Assembly (NCBI GenBank): GCA_002083475.1
Contig: LWDI01000106.1
Span: forward strand, 3,880 to 15,391
Reading direction: 5' to 3'
DNA from: Proteobacteria bacterium SG_bin5
Lineage (GTDB): Bacteria > Pseudomonadota > Alphaproteobacteria > Sphingomonadales > Sphingomonadaceae
DNA length: 11,512 nucleotides
Below are positions 1 through 6,891 of the stretch, piece after piece. The position numbers were made by a program, and so were the translations under genes. The number at the start of each line of letters is the position of its first letter. Within the stretch, counting starts at the first letter, position 1. The notes below the pieces were generated by a model. The model did not search any database. It saw only the letters and a list, made by a program, of their open reading frames with translations, and was not told the origin of the DNA.

Positions 1-103
1 TCCGATGCAATCGGATCGGAAACCGCTCTAGGCAGCCATGCCCGGGCTCGGGAGGCAGGCGCGACGGGTTGCGCCGGCCATGAGCGTCGCGCCCGGCGGG
101 GAT

Positions 104-131
104 CGAGGCCCCAGCTTTCGCTGGGGCGACG
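104..131 (+). repeat. REP-like palindrome, left copy
   Basis: This 28-base unit contains a perfect 8-base-pair hairpin, GCCCCAGC and GCTGGGGC around a TTTC loop (108-127). It recurs as an exact reverse complement at 181-208. I associate this unit with dispersed palindromes in sphingomonad genomes, which is recollection and not a search result. Confidence 0.85.
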
Positions 132-180
132 CTCCATTTTCCGATTTTCGCTAAGCGCCTATTCTCGCCCAAAACCAAGC

Positions 181-208
181 CGTCGCCCCAGCGAAAGCTG
201 GGGCCTCG
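181..208 (-). repeat. REP-like palindrome, right inverted copy
   Basis: This is an exact 28-base reverse complement of 104-131, separated from it by 49 bases. The pair can form two small hairpins or one long stem. It lies 73 bases beyond the stop codon of mmsA when read on the minus strand, so it could protect or end that transcript. There is no run of T after the stem, so a classical intrinsic terminator is not evident. Confidence 0.85.
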
Positions 209-281
209 CGCCCATGAAGCACGCCGCGCGCCCAAAGCGCCAAACGCCCGCCGACGCGCGCGCCCCTCACCCCATCGCCCT

Positions 282-1778
282 TCACCCCATCGTCGGGATG
301 ACGAAGGCGTTGCTGCCGTCGGCGCTGCCGTCGGGCCAGCGCTGGGTGATCGTCTTGATCTTGGTCCAGAAACGAACGCCCTCGGGCCCGTGCTGATTGA
401 CGTCGCCGAAGCCCGAGCGCTTCCAGCCGCCGAAGGTGTGATAGGCGACCGGCACCGGGATCGGCACGTTGATGCCCACCATGCCGACGTTCACCCGCGC
501 CGCGAATTCGCGCGCGGCATGGCCGTTACGCGTGAAGATCGCGACGCCATTGCCATATTGATGCTCGCTCGGCAGGCGCACGGCCGTCTCGAAATCGGGC
601 GCGCGGACCATTTGCAGCACCGGGCCGAAAATTTCCTCGCGATAGCTCTCCATCGCGGGCGTCACCCGATCGAAGAACGAGGGGCCGATGAAAAAGCCCT
701 GCTCATGCCCCTGGAGCGTGAAGCCGCGCCCGTCGACCACCAGCTCGGCGCCCTCGTCGACGCCCTTTTGGATCCAGCCCTCGACCCGTGCCTTGTGCGC
801 GGCGTTGACCACGGGGCCGTAATGCGCCTCGGCATCGGTCGACACACCGACCCGCAGCGCATGGATCGCCGGGATCAGCTTTTCGCGCAAGGCGTCCGCC
901 GTCTTGTCGCCGACCGGCACCACCACGGGCAGCGCCATGCAGCGCTCGCCCGCCGAGCCGAAGGCGGCGCCGGAAAGCTCGGCGACCACTTGATCGAGAT
1001 CGGCGTCGGGCATCACGATGCCGTGGTTCTTGGCGCCGCCCATCGCCTGCACGCGCTTGCCCGCCGCCACGCCGCGCCGATAGATATAATGGGCGACGTC
1101 CGACGAGCCGACGAAGCTCACCGCGCCGATCGCGGGGTGATCGAGGATCGCGTCGACCATTTCCTTGTCGCCATGCACCACTTGCAGCACGCCCTCGGGC
1201 GCGCCCGCCTCGAGCATCAGCTCGGCGAGGCGCACGGGCACGCTCGGGTCGCGCTCGCTGGGCTTCAGGATGAAGGCGTTGCCGCAGGCGATCGCGACGC
1301 CGAACATCCACATCGGGATCATCGCCGGGAAGTTGAAGGGGGTGATCCCCGCGCCGATGCCGACGGGCAGGCGCATCGAATAAACGTCGATCCCCGGCCC
1401 CGCGCCCTGGGTATAATCGCCTTTGAGCAAATGCGGGATGCCGCAGGCGAATTCGATCACGTCGAGCCCGCGCTGCACGTCGCCGCGCGCGTCGGCGACG
1501 ACCTTGCCATGTTCGCTCGCGAGCAGATGCGCGAGCGCGTCGATATTGGCCTCGACCAATTCCTTGAACTTGAAGAGGACGCGCGCGCGGCGCTGGGGGT
1601 TGGTCGCCGCCCAGCGCGGCTGCACGGCTTGGGCGGCCGCGACCGCGCGCTCGAGATCGGCGGCGGTGCCGAGATTGACCTGCGCCTGCACCTGGCCGCT
1701 ATTGGGATCGAACACCGCGCCCTGGCGCGCCGCGCCGCCGCCGGTGCCCCCGGCGATGAAATGATCGATGATACGCAT
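282..1778 (-). CDS. mmsA: Methylmalonate-semialdehyde dehydrogenase (CoA-acylating)
   Basis: The product is a cytoplasmic NAD-dependent aldehyde dehydrogenase of 498 residues, the usual length for the family. MmsA/IolA enzymes turn methylmalonate semialdehyde into propionyl-CoA and malonate semialdehyde into acetyl-CoA, in valine, thymine or myo-inositol breakdown. Visible marks are PFNFP at 147-151, KPSERDP at 172-178, the cofactor-binding stretch FVGSSDVAHYIY at 222-233, and the catalytic cysteine in GSAGERCMA (Cys280). A longer reading frame starts at 1844. I chose the ATG at 1776-1778 because AGGAGAG lies 6 bases ahead of it, and because family proteins begin close to this point with a short lead into the IxxFIxG strand. 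The gene follows the proline-rich gene by 66 bases on the same strand. No valine or inositol pathway partners are in the window, so the pathway cannot be narrowed. Confidence 0.95.
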   Translation of the reverse strand: MRIIDHFIAGGTGGGAARQGAVFDPNSGQVQAQVNLGTAADLERAVAAAQAVQPRWAATNPQRRARVLFKFKELVEANIDALAHLLASEHGKVVADARGDVQRGLDVIEFACGIPHLLKGDYTQGAGPGIDVYSMRLPVGIGAGITPFNFPAMIPMWMFGVAIACGNAFILKPSERDPSVPVRLAELMLEAGAPEGVLQVVHGDKEMVDAILDHPAIGAVSFVGSSDVAHYIYRRGVAAGKRVQAMGGAKNHGIVMPDADLDQVVAELSGAAFGSAGERCMALPVVVPVGDKTADALREKLIPAIHALRVGVSTDAEAHYGPVVNAAHKARVEGWIQKGVDEGAELVVDGRGFTLQGHEQGFFIGPSFFDRVTPAMESYREEIFGPVLQMVRAPDFETAVRLPSEHQYGNGVAIFTRNGHAAREFAARVNVGMVGINVPIPVPVAYHTFGGWKRSGFGDVNQHGPEGVRFWTKIKTITQRWPDGSADGSNAFVIPTMG

Positions 1779-1784
1779 GGGCGA

Positions 1785-1791
1785 CTCTCCT
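1785..1791 (-). promoter_or_regulatory. Ribosome binding site that fixes the mmsA start
   Basis: The minus strand reads AGGAGAG, then TCGCCC, then ATG. This strong site supports the internal start at 1778 over the upstream ATG at 1844. Confidence 0.75.
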
Positions 1792-1844
1792 GGCGCTGGG
1801 CTTTGGTGCGCGCGCCTTTGGCACAGCCGCGCGGGGAAGCGCAA

Positions 1845-2279
1845 TCAGCGCGGCGCGGCCGTCGCTTGCGTGACCGCGACCGGGGGCGGCGCGGCGACCA
1901 CCGTCACCGGCGCCGCGGGCGCGGTATCGCCAGGGGGCGGCGCGTCGGGGGACGATCCATCGACCACGAGCAACGGTTCGGGCGGCGGCACGAGGTCGTC
2001 GTCGAGCGCGGGATCGGGCAAGCCGGGGTCATAGCCGATGCGGTCGATGCGTGCTTCGGGATAGGCCCAATCGGGCGGCGGCGCGGCGACGGGCGGCGGC
2101 GGCGCGACCACCGGCCCCGGCTCGGGCGCCGCGACCAGCGGCCCGGGCAGCGGCGCGCCGCGATAAAAGGGATCGACGCCCGCCAGCGTGAACGCCGCGA
2201 GTCCCAGCCCGCCGAGCCACCCCAGCCCTACGACCGCGAGCAGCGCCAGCGCATAGCCAATCAAACGAGGTCGCGCCAT
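1845..2279 (-). CDS. Proline-rich single-pass membrane protein, unknown function
   Basis: I do not recognise this 144-residue protein. It begins MARPRLIGYALALLAVVG. Residues 5 to about 33 form one hydrophobic segment that could be a membrane anchor or an uncleaved signal. The rest is rich in Pro and Ala, with several PPP runs at about 57-70 and 95-135, and an acidic patch LDDDL near the middle (about residue 90). This layout suggests an anchor with an extended periplasmic tail, as in TonB-like or envelope-spanning linkers, but no TonB C-terminal domain is present. Codon third positions are mainly G or C, as in the neighbours, which supports coding. The ATG at 2277-2279 has only a weak GGA ahead of it. 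It is 66 bases upstream of mmsA on the same strand and may share its transcript. A chance open frame in GC-rich DNA is the main alternative. Confidence 0.6.
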   Translation of the reverse strand: MARPRLIGYALALLAVVGLGWLGGLGLAAFTLAGVDPFYRGAPLPGPLVAAPEPGPVVAPPPPVAAPPPDWAYPEARIDRIGYDPGLPDPALDDDLVPPPEPLLVVDGSSPDAPPPGDTAPAAPVTVVAAPPPVAVTQATAAPR

Positions 2280-2391
2280 GCGCGGTCCAACGCCCCGACC
2301 GCCTCCAGCGTTCCCGCGCGACCGCCGTGCGATGATGCGAAGATTACGAAACGGATAGAATATTTCGGCCTTAACGCTTTGTGAAATCGCG

Positions 2392-2410
2392 GTAAGTGTT
2401 GGTAACTTAC
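2392..2410. promoter_or_regulatory. Candidate operator: short inverted repeat
   Basis: GTAAGT (2392-2397) and ACTTAC (2405-2410) are exact reverse complements separated by 7 bases. The site lies in the divergent AT-rich gap, upstream of the promoter-like pair of the RND operon, where a regulator could bind. No regulator gene is in the window, and a 6-base dyad can arise by chance. Confidence 0.3.
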
Positions 2411-2422
2411 AATACCCGGTGC

Positions 2423-2451
2423 TTGATCGCGATGATCCTGCGCGCTGTAAA
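2423..2451 (+). promoter_or_regulatory. Possible promoter for the RND operon
   Basis: A TTGATC hexamer at 2423-2428 is followed, after 17 bases, by TGTAAA at 2446-2451. Both depart from the sigma-70 consensus. The position, about 40 bases ahead of the chosen TTG start, fits a short leader. This is weak evidence only. Confidence 0.25.
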
Positions 2452-2477
2452 ACAGCACCGACTCCAGGGGTATCTTC

Positions 2478-2483
2478 AAAGGA
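2478..2483 (+). promoter_or_regulatory. Ribosome binding site for the TTG start of the adaptor gene
   Basis: AAAGGA lies 8 bases ahead of the TTG at 2492-2494. Neither the GTG at 2396 nor the ATG at 2432 in the same frame has a comparable site, so this decides the start. Confidence 0.6.
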
Positions 2484-2491
2484 TCATCACC

Positions 2492-3724
2492 TTGCACGAC
2501 GACGCCCATGCCGCGCGGCCTCTGCCGGCCGCGCCCCAATTGCCGCGCGGGCGGCAATGGCTGCTGATCGGCGCGGTCGCCGGCGGTATCTTGCTCCTCG
2601 CGCTGCTGCTCGGCGGCCTGCGCGCGCTGACCGCGCCCAGAGAGGCACAGGCGGCCGCCCCGCCGCCGGGCACGGTGGTGCTCACCCCGAGCCAGCTCGA
2701 GCAGATCACGCTCGCGCCCGCGACCTTCGGCGATCCCGGCCAGTCGCTCGCCGCGACCGGGGTGATCAGCGTCGATCAGAACCGCAGCACCCCGGTGATC
2801 CTGCCCTTTCCGGCGCAAGTCGCGCGGGTGTTCGTGGATGCCGGCCAAGAAGTGCGGCGCGGCCAGCCGCTGTTCACGCTCGAATCGGTGAGCGTGGTCG
2901 ATGCGCGCAACGCCTTGCTCACCGCGCAGGCGCAAGTCGCGACCGCCAACGCCCAGCTCGCGACCGCCGAGGCGACCGCCAAGCGCCAGAAGGAATTGTT
3001 CGAAACGGCGGGCGGCGCGGAAAAAGACTATCGCCAGGCGCAAAGCGACCTGGTCGCCGCGCAATCCGCCCGGCGCGCGGCGGCGGCGGCGCTGGCGGCG
3101 GCGCGCAACAAGCTCGCGCTGTTCGGCGCGGGCGCGGGCCAAGGCGGCGGCGCGCTCGTCTATCGCGCGCCCGCGAGCGGCACGATCGCCCAGCGCAACG
3201 TCGCGCCCGGCCAATATGTCGATAGCGCGCAGGATACCGCGCTGATGACGATCGCCGATCTCTCGCGCGTCTGGCTCGTCGCGCAAGTGCCCGAGGCGCA
3301 GGCGCCGCTGATCCGTGTCGGCGACACGGTGCGGGTGACGACGCCCGCTTTCCCCGGGCGCGAGTTCAGCGCGGTGATCGACAATGTCGCCGCCGCGCTC
3401 GATCCGGCGAGCCGGCGGCTCGCGGTGCGCGCGAGCGTCGCCAATCCCGATCGCGCGCTCAAACCCCAAATGTCGGCGAGCTTTTCGATCCGCCCGCGCG
3501 CTTCGGCGAGCGCGACCGTGGTCGTGCCGGCGGCGGCGGTGATCTATGAGGGCGATGACGCGCGCGTCTGGGTCCAGCGTCGGGGCGGAGTCTTCGCGGC
3601 GCGGGGCGTGAAGGTCGGCGAGAGCGCGGGCGGGATGACGCGTATCCTCGCCGGGCTCAAGCCCGGCGAGCGGATCGTGACCGGCGGCGCGCTGTTCGTG
3701 AACGAGGCGGGGCTCGGCGAATGA
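2492..3724 (+). CDS. RND efflux periplasmic adaptor (membrane fusion protein, CusB/CzcB-like)
   Basis: This is the adaptor that links an inner-membrane RND pump to its outer-membrane channel. From the TTG start at 2492 it has 410 residues. A short cytoplasmic lead is followed by one membrane segment at about 23-43. Then come a half lipoyl domain (about 95-135, with DAGQEVRRGQPLF), a helical hairpin rich in Ala, Gln and Glu (about 137-213), the second lipoyl half with PASGTIAQRNVAPGQYV, a beta-barrel part around VWLVAQVPEAQAPL, and a C-terminal membrane-proximal part ending GGALFVNEAGLGE. TTG was preferred because of the AAAGGA site 8 bases upstream; in-frame GTG 2396 and ATG 2432 would give 442 or 430 residues. 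The stop overlaps the pump start in ATGA. No metal-binding His or Met cluster is visible in the N-terminal part, so I do not name a substrate or a gene symbol. Confidence 0.9.
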   Translation: MHDDAHAARPLPAAPQLPRGRQWLLIGAVAGGILLLALLLGGLRALTAPREAQAAAPPPGTVVLTPSQLEQITLAPATFGDPGQSLAATGVISVDQNRSTPVILPFPAQVARVFVDAGQEVRRGQPLFTLESVSVVDARNALLTAQAQVATANAQLATAEATAKRQKELFETAGGAEKDYRQAQSDLVAAQSARRAAAAALAAARNKLALFGAGAGQGGGALVYRAPASGTIAQRNVAPGQYVDSAQDTALMTIADLSRVWLVAQVPEAQAPLIRVGDTVRVTTPAFPGREFSAVIDNVAAALDPASRRLAVRASVANPDRALKPQMSASFSIRPRASASATVVVPAAAVIYEGDDARVWVQRRGGVFAARGVKVGESAGGMTRILAGLKPGERIVTGGALFVNEAGLGE

Positions 3725-6700
3725 CCGGCTTGGTCGATTTCGCGCTGCGCCAGCGCGTGCTGATGCTGTTGCTGCTGGTGGGCATGGTGCTCGCGGGCGG
3801 CGTCGCCTTCGCCAATCTCAATATCGAGGCCTATCCCGATCCGGTGCCGCCGCTGGTCGACGTGGTGACGCAGAGCCCCGGCATTTCGGCCGAGGAAATC
3901 GAGCGCAACGTCACCACCCCGATCGAAATCGCGATCGCCGGGCTGCCCAACGTGAAAGCGGTGCGATCGATCTCGCTGTTTGGCCTTTCCGACGTGAAGA
4001 TCCAATTCACTTATGACGTGACGTACCAGCAGGCGCAGCAATTGGTGCTGGGGCGGCTGTCGCAACTCGGCACGCTGCCCAATGATGCGCAGCCGACGAT
4101 CTCGCCCTTGAGCCCGGTCGGCGAAATCTATCGCTATCGGTTGAGCGCGCCGCCGGGCTATTCGGTGATGGACCTGAAGACCCTCCAGGAATGGGTGCTC
4201 CAGCGCCGCTTCAAGCGCATTCCGGGCGTGATCGACGTCACCGGCTGGGGCGGCAAGTTGCGCAGCTATGAAGTGGTGGTCGACAACGACCGGCTGGTCG
4301 CCGCCGGGCTATCGATGCCGCAGCTGCTCGCCGCGATCAACAAGAGCGACGACAATGTCGGCGGGCAGACGGTCAATTTCGGCCAGCAAGCCGCGATCGT
4401 GCGCGGCATCGGGCTGATCCAATCGGTCGAGGCGATCCGCAACGTGCTGATCGGCAGCCCCAATGGCACGCCGATCTTCCTGAAGGACGTCGCGCAAATC
4501 CGCATCGGCAACCTCCCCCGGCTCGGCATCGCCGGCGAGGGACAAGACGACGACATCGTGATGGGCATCGTGCTGATGCAGCGCGGCGCGCAATCGCTGC
4601 CCACGATCAAGGCGGTGAAGGCCGAGGTCGAGAACGTCAACAACAGCGGCATCTTGCCGCCCGGCGTGAAGCTGACGCGCATCTACGATCGATCGGACCT
4701 GATCTCGGTCACCACCAACACCGTCACGCATAATTTGATCGAGGGCATCGTCCTCATCTTCCTGTTGCAGTGGATTTTCCTGGGCAATTTGCGCAGCGCG
4801 GTGATCGTCGCGATCACCATTCCCTTCGCTCTGTCGTTCGCGGTGGTGATCCTGACGGTGCAGGGCGAATCGGCCAATTTGCTCTCGGTCGGCGCGCTCG
4901 ATTTCGGGTTGGTGGTCGATGCGAGCGTGATCATGGTGGAGAATATCTTCCGCCATATGGTCGATCGCGCGGCGATGGTGCGCGCCGGTCGCGGCCATTT
5001 CACCCCCGCGAACCGTTTTTCGGCGGTGCTGGGCGGCGCGAACGACGTGAGCCGGGGGATTTTCTTCGCCGCGGCGATCATCATCGCGAGCTTCCTGCCG
5101 CTGTTCACGCTCACGGGGGTCGAGGGGCATATCTTCGGGCCGATGGCCAAGACCTATGCCTATGCGATCGCGGGCGGCCTGATCGCGACCTTCACCGTCT
5201 CGCCCGTGCTCTCGGCGATGATCCTGCCCGATGATCTCGACGAGGTGGAGACATGGATCGTGCGCAAATTGCGCGCCGCTTACGAGCCCGCTGCCGCCTG
5301 GGCGCTCACCAATCGGCTGGCGACGCTCGGCATCGCCGGGGTGATGCTCGCGACCGCCGGCGTCGCGGTGCGCAATCTGGGCGTCGAGTTCCTGCCGCAT
5401 CTCGAGGAAGGCAATCTCTATATCCGCGCGACGCTGCCGCCCTCGGTCTCGCTCGAGGCGGGGCAGCCGGTGGTCAACGGCATCCGCCGCATCATCGCCA
5501 AGCATGAAGAGGTGCTGCGCGTCATCACCACCCATGGCCGCCCCGACGACGGCACCGACGCGACCGGCTTTTTCAACGCCGAATTCTACACGCCGCTGAA
5601 ACCGGCCGACGAGTGGCCGGCGGGCGTCACCAAGGATTCGCTGACGACCGAGATCCAAAACGAGATCAAGGCGCGCTATCCCGGCGTCGACCTCGAATTC
5701 TCGCAATATATTCAAGACAATGTCGAGGAAGCCTCGTCGGGGGTGAAGGGCGCCAATTCGATCAAGGTGTTCGGCCCCGATTTGGTGACGCTGGAGCGCG
5801 TCGCCGACGAGATCAAGGCGCAGGCCGCGAAGGTGCGCGGCGTCGCCGATCTCGCGGTGTCGTCGTCGCTCGGCCAGCCGACGGTGCGCATCGACATCGA
5901 TCGCATCGCCGCCGCGCGCTATGGCCTGACCCCCGACGACATCAACGCGACGATTTCGGCGGCGATCGGCGGGGCGAGCGTCTCCGACCTTTATGAGCCC
6001 GCGACCGACCGCCATTTCCCGATCGTCGTGCGGCTGAAACAGGACCAGCGCAGCGATCTGACCGCGATTCGCAACATCACCGTCGCCGCGCCCAATCCCA
6101 ATGGCACGGGCTCGGTGCCGGTGCCCTTGGCGGCGGTCGCCAACGTCCGGCTGACGTCGGGGGCGTCGTTCATCTACCGCGAGCATCAGGAACGCTATGT
6201 CCCGATCCGCTTCTCGGTGCGCGACCGCGATCTCGGGAGCACGGTCGGCGAAATCCAGGCGAACATCGCCAAACACGTCACCATTCCGCCGGGCTATCAC
6301 CTCGAATGGGCGGGCGAGCTCGGCAATTTGACCGACGCGGTCAATCGGCTGTCGGTGGTGGTGCCGATCAGCCTAGGGCTGATCCTGCTGCTGTTGTTCA
6401 TGAACTTCCGCTCGTTGCGCGATTCGTTGCTCGCTTTTTCGGTGATCCCGATGGCGGTGATCGGCGGGGTGCTGTCGCTCGCGCTGACGGGGACACCGTT
6501 CAGCATTTCGGCGGCGATCGGCTTCGTCGCCTTGTTCGGCATCGCGGTGATGGACGGGATTCTGGTGGTGACGACCTTCAACCAGAATCTCGAAAACGGC
6601 CTCGACAAGGATTTGGCGATGGCCGCCACCGTGCGCAATTCGCTGCGCCCGGTGGTGATGACCTGCCTCGCCGCCGCGATCGGCCTGCTGCCGGCGGCGC

Positions 6701-6891
6701 TCTCGACCGGGATCGGCAGCCAGGTGCAAAAGCCGCTCGCGCTCGTCGTGGTCGGCGGGATGACGCTCGCGCCGGTGTTGATCCTGCTCGTGCTGCCGGT
6801 GCTGCTGCGGATTTTCTCGCGCCACATGTCGGTGCCGGTCGATCTCTATCGCCCGCCGATCGACGATGTTTCGCAAGGAGCGATCGCATGA
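3721..6891 (+). CDS. RND efflux pump, CzcA/CusA-like inner-membrane permease
   Basis: The product is a 1056-residue proton-driven pump, of normal length for heavy-metal RND proteins. The layout is the usual one: membrane segment 1 near residues 10-31, a large periplasmic loop, a membrane block from about 338, a second large loop, and a final membrane block from about 877. The acidic motif of the fourth segment, DFGLVVDASVIMVEN, keeps Asp394, Asp400 and Glu407, the proton-relay pattern of CzcA-type pumps. The second loop carries GRPDDGTDATGFF at 606-618. Where CusA has its three metal-binding methionines, I align Ile568, Val636/Lys638 and Glu670, so Cu/Ag export looks unlikely; this alignment is from memory. 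The start overlaps the adaptor stop and the stop overlaps the channel start, both as ATGA. Divalent cations (Zn, Co, Ni) or a non-metal compound are possible substrates. Confidence 0.93.
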   Translation: MTGLVDFALRQRVLMLLLLVGMVLAGGVAFANLNIEAYPDPVPPLVDVVTQSPGISAEEIERNVTTPIEIAIAGLPNVKAVRSISLFGLSDVKIQFTYDVTYQQAQQLVLGRLSQLGTLPNDAQPTISPLSPVGEIYRYRLSAPPGYSVMDLKTLQEWVLQRRFKRIPGVIDVTGWGGKLRSYEVVVDNDRLVAAGLSMPQLLAAINKSDDNVGGQTVNFGQQAAIVRGIGLIQSVEAIRNVLIGSPNGTPIFLKDVAQIRIGNLPRLGIAGEGQDDDIVMGIVLMQRGAQSLPTIKAVKAEVENVNNSGILPPGVKLTRIYDRSDLISVTTNTVTHNLIEGIVLIFLLQWIFLGNLRSAVIVAITIPFALSFAVVILTVQGESANLLSVGALDFGLVVDASVIMVENIFRHMVDRAAMVRAGRGHFTPANRFSAVLGGANDVSRGIFFAAAIIIASFLPLFTLTGVEGHIFGPMAKTYAYAIAGGLIATFTVSPVLSAMILPDDLDEVETWIVRKLRAAYEPAAAWALTNRLATLGIAGVMLATAGVAVRNLGVEFLPHLEEGNLYIRATLPPSVSLEAGQPVVNGIRRIIAKHEEVLRVITTHGRPDDGTDATGFFNAEFYTPLKPADEWPAGVTKDSLTTEIQNEIKARYPGVDLEFSQYIQDNVEEASSGVKGANSIKVFGPDLVTLERVADEIKAQAAKVRGVADLAVSSSLGQPTVRIDIDRIAAARYGLTPDDINATISAAIGGASVSDLYEPATDRHFPIVVRLKQDQRSDLTAIRNITVAAPNPNGTGSVPVPLAAVANVRLTSGASFIYREHQERYVPIRFSVRDRDLGSTVGEIQANIAKHVTIPPGYHLEWAGELGNLTDAVNRLSVVVPISLGLILLLLFMNFRSLRDSLLAFSVIPMAVIGGVLSLALTGTPFSISAAIGFVALFGIAVMDGILVVTTFNQNLENGLDKDLAMAATVRNSLRPVVMTCLAAAIGLLPAALSTGIGSQVQKPLALVVVGGMTLAPVLILLVLPVLLRIFSRHMSVPVDLYRPPIDDVSQGAIA
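6875..6880 (+). promoter_or_regulatory. Ribosome binding site for the outer-membrane channel gene
   Basis: AAGGAG lies 7 bases ahead of the ATG at 6888, inside the last codons of the pump gene. It fixes the start in a reading frame that is open far upstream. Confidence 0.8.

Larger units (their letters stand above)
1..281. other. Intergenic region downstream of mmsA, holding a REP-like pair
   Basis: No convincing gene is visible here. One forward frame stays open from base 1 through base 396, but it runs through the repeat pair and antisense to the mmsA 3' end and has no recognisable product. The content is a 6-base inverted repeat at the left edge (TCCGAT at 1-6, ATCGGA at 10-15) and the REP-like pair at 104-208. 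The rest shows no promoter or RNA gene that I can support. Confidence 0.6.
2280..2491. other. Divergent intergenic region between the proline-rich gene and the RND operon
   Basis: This 212-base gap separates genes that point away from each other. It includes the most AT-rich stretch of the neighbourhood (about 2335-2415) and should hold promoters for both sides. The candidate operator at 2392-2410 and promoter at 2423-2451 are listed separately. The reading frame of the adaptor gene extends back to a GTG at 2396, but I judge that part to be untranslated. Confidence 0.55.

Noticed and set aside
104..208. CRISPR array from the repeated 28-base unit
   Set aside because: There are only two copies, they are inverted and not direct, and no cas gene is present.
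214..396. A 60-codon plus-strand frame at the left
   Set aside because: It overlaps the 3' end of mmsA on the opposite strand and has no ribosome binding site or recognisable features.
390..2384. A 664-codon open frame on the plus strand
   Set aside because: It lies antisense to mmsA and the proline-rich gene, has an Arg/His/Asp-rich composition typical of antisense frames in GC-rich DNA, and shows no known motif.
2261..3469. A 402-codon open frame antisense to the adaptor gene
   Set aside because: Low-complexity Arg/Gly/Ala-rich translation with no motif; the plus strand is a clear membrane fusion protein.
4309..6300. A 663-codon open frame antisense to the pump
   Set aside because: Rich in Arg, Asp, His and Gly with no domain signature; the opposite strand is a clear RND pump.
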